A DNA stretch of 42,617 bases, from assembly GCA_910587835.1 (NCBI GenBank), contig CAJUNQ010000097.1, positions 1-42,617 of the forward strand. Reading direction: 5' to 3'. Positions 15,646 through 25,785 of the stretch are shown here, piece by piece. The position numbers and the translations under genes are program-made. Below the pieces are notes generated by a model. It saw only the letters and a program-made list of their open reading frames with translations. It was not told where the DNA came from and did no database searches. Source of the stretch: an uncultured Oscillospiraceae bacterium (lineage in GTDB: Bacteria; Bacillota; Clostridia; Oscillospirales; Acutalibacteraceae). The number at the start of each line of letters is the position of its first letter. Positions within the stretch are counted from its first letter, which is position 1.

Positions 15646-16720
15646 TCACTCCTCCGGGAAGAGCATACCCTCCACATAGGCCTCCCCAAAGAAAGAGTCG
15701 GTGGACAACTCCAACGTGTCAGTGTCAGCAGCCAGGACCTCGCTGGGCCCCCGAAGCCTCCGGCCACCGCCAGCTCCTCCACGTTATCCCAGTCAAGCCC
15801 AGCCCTTTGCGCCAGCGTGCGGAGCCCTGTGCAGACAGCGCTCTTTGCCAGCTGGGCCATGCGCGCGTCCCGCTGGGTGAGAACCACCGGGGGCGCGATG
15901 GGTGCCGGGTCCTCCTCCAACAGGCCGCTCTCGTCCAAAAGCCCCAGCTCCAAAAGACAGGCCAACGCATCTACCACGCCGCTGCCGCAGATACCCGCCG
16001 GGGCCTTGTCCCCCAAATATGTGGGACACAAGCCTGCCCTCTGCCACCTGAACATGGTCCACTGCTCCCGCCCGGCCCGGCATACCCATAGACAGGCCCG
16101 CACCCTCCAGAGCAGGCCCGGCCGCTGTGGAGCAGCAGGTCAGCCGCCCCCTGGGTCATGGAGAGGAGGAGCGACCCTACCCCCTCCCGGACTGCCTGCG
16201 CCAGAGCATTGTCCTCTCCCTTTCGGGCCGCGTCCAGGCGAGAAATCACATCCGCGACCCAGGGCGACTGAGGGTTAGGCCCCGCGGCCTGGGCCAGCAC
16301 ATCCCCTGTGGGACTGAACAAGCAGGCCGCAGTGGTGGTGGTTCCTATGTCCACCGCAGCCCCCGGCTCCCAACACCAGCCGGGGGCTGCGCCCTGCTCC
16401 CCGGCCCAGGCAGGGAGACGGCTGGCCAGTACATTGTGGTCGTGAGCGGCCTGGGTCATGCCCTCAAAATCATAGCTGTCCTCCAAGGAAGCAACGGTTT
16501 GAAAAACTATTGCCCGCCCACAGCTCTTTGCCTCCTCGATCAGCTGGCGGATGTCTCCAGCGTCCGGAGGACAGGCCCAGCAGCGGCCATAGCCGCCCCA
16601 GGAGTTGGCCCGGCACAGCTCCCGAAAGGCCGGGTCAAAGAAAAGCCGGTCCACCCCAATGAACACAGCCTATCGGGCCCCCAGAGCGAGGGCCTGTTGA
16701 ATGAGACGCTGTTCCTCCAT
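15646..16720 (-). pseudogene. DUF2284 / ASKHA-ATPase corrinoid activation protein, decayed
   Basis: Remnant of a metal-binding DUF2284 module and a RACo/RamA-type ASKHA ATPase, the family that reactivates oxidised corrinoid proteins. The start ATG 16720 reads MEEQRLIQQALALGAR, then TAG (16673-16671) where a codon is expected before A-V-F-I-G-V-D. The DUF2284 part includes YGRCWACPPDAG but lacks its C-terminal third and runs directly into AVDIGTTTTAACLFS, the ASKHA phosphate-1 motif. A second deletion removes the D-I-G-T-N-G-E region; the sequence resumes in another frame at CSTAAGPALEGAGLSMGMPG. A further one-base shift leads to APAGICGSGVVDAL and ELAVAGGFGG, and a third gap joins to DTLELSTDSFFGEAYVEGML. 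Several independent lesions make this non-functional. It may have been two adjacent genes originally. Confidence 0.8.
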
Positions 16721-16729
16721 GTCAACACC

Positions 16730-17742
16730 CTAAGGGTTGTAAAAGTCGTGGACAGCGGCGAAAAATGCGTCAATATTCTCCCAGGGGGTGAGAGGGGGAA
16801 TGTCGCAACCAGGGGAGATGACAACGTTGGGGTGGGCCCGGCAGGCCTCCATGGTCTCCTTCACGGCCTGGCGTATGGAGTCCGGCGTATCGTTGCGGAA
16901 CTGGGCAGCAGGGTCAATATTCCCCATGACCACGGTGTCTGCCGGAAAGCGGGAGAGCATGTCTGCCACGTCCACGGCATTGCCGAAATGGTAGGCCGCG
17001 CTGCCTGTGGACAGAATGGACTCTGTCTGCTGGATGATGCTGCCGCCGCAGTTGTGGTAGATTACTACAAAGCTGTCGTCCTGTACTGCCTCCACCAGCT
17101 CCTTCACATAGGGGGCGGAGAACGCTTCTGCCAGGGCCGGAGACAGCAGGCCTGTGACCGGCTCGGCCAGAATAACGCCGTTGGCCCCCACCGCCTTGTA
17201 GGCCTGACAGTATGCAGTGAGAAACTGCGCCGCCTTTTCCAGCACAGTATGTACCATGTCCGGCTCCTCATAGCAGTCAATCATGATCTCCGTTACATCC
17301 AGCAGCCGCGCCGCCAGGGAGAAGGGGCCAATGACCCCTGCCAGCACAGGCCTGTCTGTAATGCGGGTCAGGGCCTCCCGGACCGCGTCCAGAAAGACGC
17401 CGGTGCGCCCTGCGCCCACAGGGGGAACGGCCAGGGTCTGAGCCTCCTCCGGGGTGGAGACCACGCGCCCTACCACAGTGGCGACCTCCCCGTCGGAAAA
17501 ATCGGATGGAGGCGCCAAAGCACTCTGCCTCTACCGATAGGTCCATCAGGCTGACACTGGCACCGGCGCAGGTGCGCTGGGCTACCAGCTCCATGGCCCG
17601 GGCCTGGGCCTGACTGTCAGAGATCAGCTCCTGAACGCTGACCCCCATAAGCTGGATAGCGGGAAAGGACAGAATCGGTATGGGCTTTTTGACAGGGGGC
17701 CTCCCTCAGGTCTGTCAGCCATTGCCGTATATGACGCTTCAT
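16730..17742 (-). pseudogene. MtaA/URO-D-type methyltransferase with two frameshifts
   Basis: Three frames together give one full-length (~336 residues) methylcobalamin:CoM-methyltransferase-like protein. It begins M-K-R-H-I-R-Q-W-L-T-D-L-R, shifts at an A5 run (17686-17690) into KPIPILSFPAIQLMGVSVQE, and shifts again at a T5 run on the coding strand (17497-17501) into FSDGEVATVVGRVVSTPEEA. Removing one base from each run restores the frame. The remaining barrel is intact and includes VIYHNCGGSI and VMGNIDPA, with the His/Cys pair of the zinc-dependent methyltransferase site. The corrinoid protein gene ends ~130 bases upstream. ATG 17748 is an alternative start. Confidence 0.75.
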
Positions 17743-17873
17743 AAACATCACCTGAAATCAAAAATACTGTCGCCTGTCCCGGGGGAGGAGAGGGCTTTGC
17801 CACCGAATGGGAAAGGTGCGAAGGCTTCTCTGGGCGGTAAGGGCCGCGTCTCCCGCCGGGCAAAGGCAATGCC

Positions 17874-18509
17874 TCAGGCGCTGCAGGCCTCGACCGCCCA
17901 GTCGGCGGCGCTGGCCGCGTCGGAGGTATATTTGTCTGCGCCGATCTTCTGGCAGAAAGCCTCGGTCACTGGCGCGCCGCCTACCATAATCTTCACCTGG
18001 TCCCGGATGCCAGCCTCCTGCGCCCTTTGAACCACCTCCTCCATCACGCCCATGGTGGTGGTCAGCAGCGCAGAGCAGCAGATGATCTGGCAGTTCTCCC
18101 TTTGGGCAGTCTCCACAAAGGTTTCGGGAGCCACGTCCGTGCCCAGGTCGATCACCTCTAAGCCCTTGCCCTCCATCATCATCTTCACCAGGTTTTTGCC
18201 AATGTCGTGGAGGTCGCCCTTGACGGTGCCAATGCAGACCCTGCCTGTGGCGCTTACCCCGGCCTGGGCCAGCAGAGGCTTAAGCAGCTGAGCGCCCATG
18301 TTCATGGCCCGGGCGGCTACCAGAACCTCGGGCACAAACACCTCGTTTTTCTTGAACTTCTCCCCAATCACGCTCATACCGCTGAGCAGCCCCTGGTCCA
18401 GAATCTGCTGGACCGGAACGCCCTGGTCAATGGCCTGCTGGACCAGGGTCTTGACTGCCTTGGATTTGCCCTTTTGTAGATTTTCAGAGATCTCATCCAG
18501 AATACCCAT
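17874..18509 (-). CDS. Corrinoid (methyl-B12 carrier) protein, MtbC/MtaC family
   Basis: This 211-residue carrier holds the cobalt-bound methyl group that passes between two methyltransferases. The N-terminal helical cap (residues ~1-85, with VFVPEVLVAARAMN) covers a Rossmann B12-binding domain. KGDLHDIGKN contains the D-x-H-x-x-G signature with cobalt-ligating His101, and GGAPVTEAFCQKIGAD is the conserved C-terminal loop. The start is ATG 18509 behind AAAGGA; an earlier TTG at 18533 overlaps that site and is rejected. It is the first gene of the cluster, right behind a good promoter, and is intact although the downstream methyltransferases are damaged. Confidence 0.92.
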   Translation of the reverse strand: MGILDEISENLQKGKSKAVKTLVQQAIDQGVPVQQILDQGLLSGMSVIGEKFKKNEVFVPEVLVAARAMNMGAQLLKPLLAQAGVSATGRVCIGTVKGDLHDIGKNLVKMMMEGKGLEVIDLGTDVAPETFVETAQRENCQIICCSALLTTTMGVMEEVVQRAQEAGIRDQVKIMVGGAPVTEAFCQKIGADKYTSDAASAADWAVEACSA

Positions 18510-18567
18510 ACTTGTCTGATTCCTTTCTATCAATGGGACAGTTTTTGAGCCGGTACTTATACCCTTT

Positions 18568-18595
18568 ACTATAGCTGTTTATGGTAAAAAGTCAA
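18568..18595 (-). promoter_or_regulatory. Promoter of the corrinoid/fucose operon
   Basis: On the - strand, TTGACT (18595-18590) and TATAGT (18573-18568) are 16 bases apart, ~60 bases before the corrinoid protein start. No other convincing promoter was seen before fucI, so it may drive the whole run of - strand genes down to 10.5 kb. Confidence 0.65.
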
Positions 18596-18641
18596 GAGAA
18601 AACAGAAAAAATTTTTAACTTTTTGCAATATATTCAGAGAG

Positions 18642-18676
18642 AAAAAACAAAGCGCCGCAGAGAAACTCCGCAGCGC
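18642..18676 (-). terminator. Terminator after fakA
   Basis: On the - strand, GCGCTGCGGAG pairs with CTCTGCGGCGC around a TTT loop and is followed by TTTGTTTTTT. It separates the fakA transcript from the corrinoid operon promoter. Confidence 0.85.
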
Positions 18677-18726
18677 AGAATGGAAATTTCTATGAATGAC
18701 GGGCTTTTTGGGCCCGACAGTCCCTG

Positions 18727-20406
18727 CTACTCCACCGAGATGATGAAATAATAGATGGGCTGTCCACCGTCTACCAAAGTGATCTCCACATCTGAGTGCA
18801 CCTTGGCAGACAGCTGCCGCTTGGCCTCCTGGGCCTGTTCAGCCGTGATGCCGTCCCCGTAGATGATGGTGATGAAGGAGGTCTGCTTGGTGCTCAGGGA
18901 CCGGGCCACCCGCACACAGGTGGACACCGGGTCCTTCTCAATATAATGGAGCTTACCGTTTTTCAGGCCCAGAATATCCCCCCGGCGAATGGCGTCGCTG
19001 CCAAACTCCGAGTCCCGGGCTGCAAAGGTCACAAGGCCGGTGTTCACATTAGAAGCGGCTTCCAGCATGGCCTCCTGGTTCTCCTCCACTCCCGCGTCCG
19101 GGTCAAAGGCCAGCATGGCAGAAAGACCCTGGGGAATGGTACGGGTGGGCAGAACAATGACCTCCCGGTCCGTGGCCAGGGGAATGGTCTGCTCAGCCGC
19201 CATAAGGATATTCTTGTTGTTGGGCAGCACAAACACCCTCTTGGCCGGGGTGGCCAGCACTGCCTGAAGGATATCCTCGGTACTGGGGTTCATGGTCTGG
19301 CCGCCGCTAACCACTACCGCGCAGCCCAGCTCAAGGAACAGGCTCTTCAGCCCCTCGCCAGCCGCCACGGAGATAAAGCCCAGCTCCTCCGTGGGCTCCT
19401 GACGCTCCAGGGCCGGGGCGCTGGCCTGGGGCTCCTGGGAATCCCCTTCCTGGGCAGCGTTCAGCTGGCGGTGCTGCTCCTTCATGTTCTCAATTTTCAC
19501 GGTGAGCAGCTGGCCGTAGCGCAGGCCCCTTTGCAGGGCCTCGCCGGGGCTTTCGGTGTGCACATGCACCTTGATGATCTCCTCATCGTCCGCCACCAGC
19601 ACACAGTCCCCAATGGTCTCAAGATACAGCCGCAGCTCCAAGGGGTCGGTTGAGACCTCCTTGTCCCGACCCACCACAAACTCTGTGCAGTAGGTAAAGT
19701 TGATCTCGCTGTCAAACTCAGCGGCAGCGCTGCGGAAGAACTCCGCGGTCTCCTGGGCCCGCTCCTCCTCTGACATGCCGGACTCAATGATGATGCCGCC
19801 CCGGAAGACGCTGAGCATTCCCTCAAAAATCAGGCAAAGGCCCTGCCCGCCTGCGTCTACCACACCGGCGCGCTTGAGCACCGGCAGCAGCTCAGGGGTC
19901 TCCTCCAGGGCCTGGGCCGCGCCCATACATACCGCGTCCCAGACCTGGGCTGCCTGCTCCGCTCCATGGTCCAGAGCCTCCCGGCCCTGCTCAGCCGCCA
20001 CCCGGGCCACGGTGAGGATGGTGCCCTCTGTGGGACGGGTCACCGCCTTATAGGCCTCCTCCACGCCCAGGTCCAGGGCCCGGACCAGCTCCTGGGGGCC
20101 GGCCAGCTCCGCGGCCTCCAGGCCCTTGGCAATGCCCCGGAACAGCAGGGAGAGAATTACGCCGGAGTTGCCCCGGGCCCCCCGCAGCATGGCGGAGGCA
20201 GCGGCCTTGGCTGTCTCGGCGGCAGTGGCGGTTTCGGGGAGCTGCTTCAGGGCGTCCGCAGCAGCGCCGATGGTCATGGACATATTTGAGCCGGTGTCCC
20301 CGTCGGGAACAGGGAAGATGTTCAGATCATTGACCTGCTTGCGGTATTTGGCGATGTTGTTGGAGCCGGAGATGATGGCGTTTTTCAGCATGGCGCCTTG
20401 AATCAT
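18727..20406 (-). CDS. fakA: Fatty acid kinase FakA-like (DAK2/YloV family)
   Basis: FakA phosphorylates fatty acids held by FakB proteins, feeding exogenous or recycled acyl chains into phospholipid synthesis. The 559-residue length is typical. The N-terminal DhaL-like kinase domain has VNDLNIFPVPDGDTGSNMS, whose Asp35/Asp37 and following loop bind Mg-ATP, and GARGNSGVILS. A middle domain follows to ~residue 330, then a poorly conserved acidic linker (Ala/Pro/Glu/Gln), then a C-terminal domain with ISVAAGEGL and FVLPNNKNI. The start is ATG 20406, with AAGGAT ~9 bases upstream; a GTG 9 bases earlier is possible. No fakB is adjacent. In Bacillus this gene (yloV) is in the asp23/rpmB region. 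Confidence 0.9.
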   Translation of the reverse strand: MIQGAMLKNAIISGSNNIAKYRKQVNDLNIFPVPDGDTGSNMSMTIGAAADALKQLPETATAAETAKAAASAMLRGARGNSGVILSLLFRGIAKGLEAAELAGPQELVRALDLGVEEAYKAVTRPTEGTILTVARVAAEQGREALDHGAEQAAQVWDAVCMGAAQALEETPELLPVLKRAGVVDAGGQGLCLIFEGMLSVFRGGIIIESGMSEEERAQETAEFFRSAAAEFDSEINFTYCTEFVVGRDKEVSTDPLELRLYLETIGDCVLVADDEEIIKVHVHTESPGEALQRGLRYGQLLTVKIENMKEQHRQLNAAQEGDSQEPQASAPALERQEPTEELGFISVAAGEGLKSLFLELGCAVVVSGGQTMNPSTEDILQAVLATPAKRVFVLPNNKNILMAAEQTIPLATDREVIVLPTRTIPQGLSAMLAFDPDAGVEENQEAMLEAASNVNTGLVTFAARDSEFGSDAIRRGDILGLKNGKLHYIEKDPVSTCVRVARSLSTKQTSFITIIYGDGITAEQAQEAKRQLSAKVHSDVEITLVDGGQPIYYFIISVE

Positions 20407-20573
20407 AGGAAACACATCCTTATTTTATGAGTATGCGGCGGGGACACCCGGCGGCGCAGAAAACCATTTTAGAGTATTGTAACACAGAACCGCCTAAAAT
20501 ACAAGTGCGCGGGAGATTTTTGACAAAGCCAATGGAGAAACTGCGGGAGATTTTCTCTGGGCGACAGCTTGCT

Positions 20574-21410
20574 TCAGAACGAACCCGAGTTATCCCGCCG
20601 GTACACATCCACCCCAAACTCTGTCTCTGTGCTCAGCCGGGGAATGTTCAGAAGCTTCTCCTGGTCCTCACGGCTGGTTTTATAAAAATAGGGGGTCATC
20701 ATAAACAGATCCCTGATCTCCTCCTGGGTGTCCAGGTGAATGTTCCCCCGCACCTCCCGGCTCTCCTCCCGGACAAAGCCGGACAGAGCCGGGTCCGGCC
20801 GCTTATTTTCATAGACCTGCTGATAAATCTGCTTTTTCAGGGAGAGCAGATGCTTTTCCAGAGGATAGGCCTTGATGAGCACACCCCCGGGGGCCAGCAC
20901 CCGGCGGGCCTCTCCCGGGTCCAGGGGGGCGAAGACTGACAAAGCGGCCTGACAGCTCTCACTTTTCACCGGCAGGTGAAAGGCGCTGGCCACAGCCAGT
21001 CCGGCCTCCCGGTTCCGGCGGGAGAAAGCCTTCAGGGCCTCCCGGGAAATGTCCACCCCCAGCAGAGAGAGCGTCAGCCCCTCCTCCCCCAGGGCCCGGT
21101 ATATTCCGTCGCTGAAAAAGCCCTCGCCGCAGCCAATATCCAAAAGAACCCAGCCCGGCCTGACCCAGGGCCTTACTGCCTGCAGCAAAGCCTCTGACAG
21201 CCCCTGGTAGTGCCCGGCCTCCAAAAAGCGGGTGCGGGCCTGGACCATGGCCCGGTCATCTCCGTGGCGCTTTTCCTTTTTATGCTGGGACATGAGCAGA
21301 TTGACATATCCGCTTTTGGCCCGGTCATAGCTGTGGCCATTGGGGCAGCTGTATCGGTTGGGCTCAGGGCTCAGCTCACTTTGGCAGATAGGGCAGATGA
21401 AGTGCGGCAT
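20574..21410 (-). CDS. rlmA: 23S rRNA (guanine-N1)-methyltransferase RlmA
   Basis: RlmA methylates N1 of a guanine in hairpin 35 of 23S rRNA (G745 or G748), near the peptide exit tunnel, where tylosin-type macrolides bind. The 278-residue protein has the diagnostic N-terminal zinc finger (CPICQSEL and YSCPNGHSYDRAKSGY). The SAM-binding motif VLLDIGCGEGFF and the FAPLDPGEARRVLAPGG segment follow. The N-terminus MPHFICPIC fits the family exactly, and AGGAGG lies ~6 bases upstream of ATG 21410. Whether it is RlmA(I) or RlmA(II) cannot be told from sequence alone. Confidence 0.92.
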   Translation of the reverse strand: MPHFICPICQSELSPEPNRYSCPNGHSYDRAKSGYVNLLMSQHKKEKRHGDDRAMVQARTRFLEAGHYQGLSEALLQAVRPWVRPGWVLLDIGCGEGFFSDGIYRALGEEGLTLSLLGVDISREALKAFSRRNREAGLAVASAFHLPVKSESCQAALSVFAPLDPGEARRVLAPGGVLIKAYPLEKHLLSLKKQIYQQVYENKRPDPALSGFVREESREVRGNIHLDTQEEIRDLFMMTPYFYKTSREDQEKLLNIPRLSTETEFGVDVYRRDNSGSF

Positions 21411-21852
21411 GGGGTCCTCCTGGAACGAAATGTTGGAACGCCGTGCGTAGAACCGGCGGAATCGGAGCTCGACTCAGGACACTACGATCATGGGCGCAAA
21501 GAGCGCCTAAAACGAGAAGTTTATAAGCAAGGCTTTGGTGGGCGTTCAGAAAAGTTTCGTCCACTTTTGTAAAGGCGGTAGGATTATTAGAGGCAAATAC
21601 CCTACCGGGGGACACCCCATTGTCATACACTCTTTCTTTGGATACTCCCACAGGCGCGCACCCTGTTGACAGGCCTCTATGCAAAGTGCGCGCAAAGCCA
21701 GTAGGTCATTCATTTTATACAAAGGGGGAATTCTCTCTTTTGCGGGTTCGTCTGTAGTTTTGTCCTTCTCTGCTGATTAGACAGAGGCAGACCATCCGCT
21801 TTTTCACCGCCGAGAACCCATATCTACGTCCTGAACCAGCGGGGCAGCGTTT
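21411..21852. other. 442-base intergenic region, AT-richer, no gene supported
   Basis: This stretch differs from its flanks in base composition. On the - strand an open frame (21376-21684) reads VSKERVYDNGVSPGRVFASN and further, but it overlaps the rlmA start, lacks a good RBS and I cannot tie it to a family. A small GGCGC/GCGCC hairpin lies near 21495-21510. TTGACA at 21666-21671 has no matching -10. It may be a remnant of an inserted element. Confidence 0.4.
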
Positions 21853-22626
21853 CTAGGTCAAGGTCAGCCGCTCTACGCCCTTGCACAGTCCGTCGCCCTC
21901 GTCTACGGTAAAAATCACGCAGTCCAGCTTGCATGGGCCGGTGGCCAGGTCAAACCGGGCGGGCATTTTGGTGGTGTACCGGCCAATAATAATCTCCGGT
22001 TTAACCCCCAGTACGGACTGGATGGTGCCTGTCATGCCCACATCGCTGATATACCCCGTGCCCTTGGGCAGGATTCCCTCATCCGCTGTGGGCACATGGG
22101 TGTGGGTGCCAAACTGAGCCGACAGCCGCCCATCGGCGTAAAAACCAAGGGCGCGCTTTTCTCCGGTAGCCTCGGCGTGAAAATCGAGAATTCTGATCTT
22201 GGGCAGGCCGGGGGTTTCCAGCAGCGCGTCCAGGGTCTCAAAGGGAGAGCGCAGGCTTTCCATATACACTGTGCCCATCAGGTTCATCACCGCCACCCGC
22301 ACCCGGCCCAGGTCTGCAATATACAGCCCCCGCCCCGGGGCCGCGTTTGGGTAGTTGGCCGGACGCAGCAGGCACTCCTGGCTGTCGTAGCAGGCATAGC
22401 TCTCCCGCCGACGAAAGCTGTGGTTTCCGGTAGTGACCACGTCTGCGCCGCTGTCCAGCAGGTGGCGCAGGGAGTTGGGCGTGATGCCGTTGCCGTCGGC
22501 AGAGTTTTCCCCGTTGACAATACACAGGTCAATGGCCTTCTGCCTTTTCAGCACGGGCAGATGCTTGCGCAAAAACAGACAGCCAATGCTGCCTACCACG
22601 TCGCCCACGCACAAAATATTGATCAT
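21853..22626 (-). CDS. ymdB: YmdB-family metallophosphoesterase
   Basis: YmdB hydrolyses 2',3'-cyclic nucleotides and in Bacillus influences biofilm and motility gene expression. The 257-residue protein carries the metal-site motifs in order: GDVVGSIG (first Asp), VNGENSADGNGI (Asn-Glu), TTGNHSF (Asn-His), ILDFHAEATGEK (His) and GTHTHVPTADE (His-x-His). All ligands appear intact. In Bacillus ymdB is directly downstream of rny. Here rny lies 1.3 kb upstream on the same strand, with a nucleoside phosphorylase and a cytidine deaminase between, so the RNA-decay and nucleotide-salvage genes form one block. No strong SD is visible at ATG 22626 (GGGAAGC). Confidence 0.93.
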   Translation of the reverse strand: MINILCVGDVVGSIGCLFLRKHLPVLKRQKAIDLCIVNGENSADGNGITPNSLRHLLDSGADVVTTGNHSFRRRESYACYDSQECLLRPANYPNAAPGRGLYIADLGRVRVAVMNLMGTVYMESLRSPFETLDALLETPGLPKIRILDFHAEATGEKRALGFYADGRLSAQFGTHTHVPTADEGILPKGTGYISDVGMTGTIQSVLGVKPEIIIGRYTTKMPARFDLATGPCKLDCVIFTVDEGDGLCKGVERLTLT

Positions 22627-22654
22627 ATGCTTCCCTCTTTTCGTATGAACAGGA

Positions 22655-22679
22655 AAGGTGCGCTCTGGGGGCGCACCTT
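22655..22679 (-). terminator. Hairpin between cytidine deaminase and ymdB genes
   Basis: AAGGTGCGC (22655-22663) and GCGCACCTT (22671-22679) form a perfect 9-base stem with a 7-base loop. The T-tract on the - strand is short (TTTCCT), so it may attenuate rather than stop transcription into ymdB. Confidence 0.45.
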
Positions 22680-22694
22680 CTCAAATCCCTTGAT

Positions 22695-23069
22695 CTATTC
22701 TGCCCAATAATACGGCAAAAGCTCCTTTACTGGCACGGCTTTGTCCGGCGAAAGAAATACCCGAACCTCCGGGTTGCCCAGCTGCATCAGCAGCTCCCGG
22801 CAGCTCCCGCAGGGGGGGCATCACTTTTTTGTCCCAACCCACTGCTACAATGGACTCTACCCGGTTCTCCCCAGCGGTGAGCATAGCCGCTATAGCGGCG
22901 TGCTCCGCGCAGAAGCCCAGGCTGCAGGCCGTGTCAATACACACGCCCCGGTAAAATGCCCCTTGTCCGTGGCCAGCGCGACCGCCACGCCTTCTGTCTC
23001 CACATCCTCCGAGACCTTCCGGGGGTTCAGCGCCTCCAAAGCAGCGCTGTACAGGGTTTCAAAATCCAT
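22695..23069 (-). pseudogene. cdd: Cytidine deaminase with two homopolymer frameshifts
   Basis: Read in three frames, this is one ~125-residue cytidine deaminase: MDFETLYSAALEALNPRKV, then CIDTACSLGFCAEHAAIAAM, then CGSCRELLMQLGNPEVRVFL to YYWAE and TAG. The zinc site (C-A-E-H with the catalytic Glu, and P-C-G-S-C) is complete. The first break is at a G4 run near 22962-22965, where five G would be in frame. The second is at a C7 run on the coding strand near 22813-22819, where six would be in frame. Opposite one-base errors in short runs, with no other damage, suggest sequencing errors or very recent loss. The gene lies between the nucleoside phosphorylase and ymdB, a sensible pyrimidine-salvage position. 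RBS AAAGGGGG precedes ATG 23069. Confidence 0.8.
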
Positions 23070-23080
23070 AAAGCCCCCTT

Positions 23081-23881
23081 TCAGGCAAACAGCCTTTTGA
23101 TAATCTTCGGTATCACCCGCCGGCGCACATCGTTCCGCCGGACCTGCTCCTCCTCTGCCACGCCCCCCAGCAGGGACTTTTTCGCCAGGGAGTTGTCGGA
23201 CACGCACTGTAATGCTGCAACAGGAAGTCCCATCAGGGCCCCGGCCCGGAACGCCACAGCGTTTTCCATATCCAGGCAGTTGCAGCCCATCTCCCGAATG
23301 GCGGGCAGATGGGGGAACTGGGCCAGGAAGCTGTCTGTGCAGAAGGGCCGCCCCAGGCGCCAGGAGACGCCCTCCTGACCGCACACCGCCTGGGTCTCCT
23401 CCTTCAGCCGGGCGAATAGAGCCGGGTCAGGATAGGACTTCTCCCCCAGGGTGTCCGCAAAGCTGTCCGTCAAGTAGCGGCTGGCCCCGTCCCCGCTGAC
23501 GGAATACTCCGGCAGCACCAAGTCGCCCACCGCCATTGCCGGGTCCAAAGCCCCGATGGAGGAAAGGAACAGCACCCGCTTACAGCCGGTCTCCCCCAAA
23601 GACAGCAGGGCGTCCATCACGGCAGGGGCACCGCAGCCGGTCCTGATATAGGTGACGGCCTTTTCGCCGGTATCCACTTCCCATACCGTTATGCCGTAAA
23701 GGGGCCCGTTGGCGGAAATCAGCTCCGCCTCGCCCAGCCCGGCCACCCGTTCCGGGGGCCAGCCGGGGGTAAGTATCACGTTCTCCCGAATCCGGGAGCC
23801 CTCTACCCCCAGGCCGCTTTTGCACAGGTCATCTGTGCGGCTGTACCGGCGCATGGCCTGGGTCAAATCCTCATATGTCAT
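23081..23881 (-). CDS. Nucleoside phosphorylase (uridine/purine phosphorylase superfamily)
   Basis: This 266-residue member of the PNP/UDP phosphorylase superfamily cleaves a nucleoside with phosphate to a base and ribose 1-phosphate. Recognisable features are VILTPGWPPERV near the N-terminus, TGCGAPAVMDALLSLG (phosphate-site region), the LFLSSIGALDPAM segment and CLDMENAVAFRAGALMGLPV, whose Met-Glu binds ribose. A conserved Asp-Asn pair (SDNSLA) is also present. The gene is followed 11 bases later by the cytidine deaminase gene, supporting a role in pyrimidine or general nucleoside salvage. Whether it acts on uridine or purines cannot be decided here. Confidence 0.82.
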   Translation of the reverse strand: MTYEDLTQAMRRYSRTDDLCKSGLGVEGSRIRENVILTPGWPPERVAGLGEAELISANGPLYGITVWEVDTGEKAVTYIRTGCGAPAVMDALLSLGETGCKRVLFLSSIGALDPAMAVGDLVLPEYSVSGDGASRYLTDSFADTLGEKSYPDPALFARLKEETQAVCGQEGVSWRLGRPFCTDSFLAQFPHLPAIREMGCNCLDMENAVAFRAGALMGLPVAALQCVSDNSLAKKSLLGGVAEEEQVRRNDVRRRVIPKIIKRLFA

Positions 23882-23953
23882 CCTGCGATTACCTGCGCCC
23901 TTTCTGGGAAAAAGCCCTTCGCCTTACTTGGCGTAATAAGATTACGCCGCGTG

Positions 23954-25516
<1,563 letters not shown>

Positions 25517-25756
25517 TCGGGCACCTCCTTTGGATTTTGTTAAGAATATCCTTCTGTCACCTTGTACCAGTGCCGAAGCGGCGGCCACAACGTGAAAAAG
25601 CCCGCGCGGGCCCAACGCCGCTTCGGGAAATGCATGGCTGCTTAAAATTTCAGGTTTTTTATATATTGTTGCATATCCAGTTCAGCCGCAGGGGGCGGTA
25701 TTCCCAATAAATATATAAAAAGTATATAAAAAGCACCCGAGTGCACTCTACATCTA

Positions 25757-25785
25757 ATTTTATATCTATGTCTCTCCCTTGTCAA
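25757..25785 (-). promoter_or_regulatory. Promoter of rny
   Basis: On the - strand, a perfect TTGACA (25785-25780) and TAAAAT (25762-25757) are 17 bases apart. The ~240-base leader to the TTG start is long and holds a GAAGCGGCG/CGCCGCTTC hairpin (about 25575-25625), which leaves room for post-transcriptional control. Confidence 0.75.

Noticed and set aside
16671..16673. In-frame TAG in a corrinoid-methyltransferase cluster, possible pyrrolysine codon
   Set aside because: Pyrrolysine is known in MtmB/MtbB/MttB methyltransferases, not in DUF2284 or activator proteins. The same gene has several deletions and frameshifts, so decay explains the codon.
21376..21684. 102-codon - strand frame as a gene
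   Set aside because: It overlaps the rlmA start, lacks an RBS and has no family I can name.
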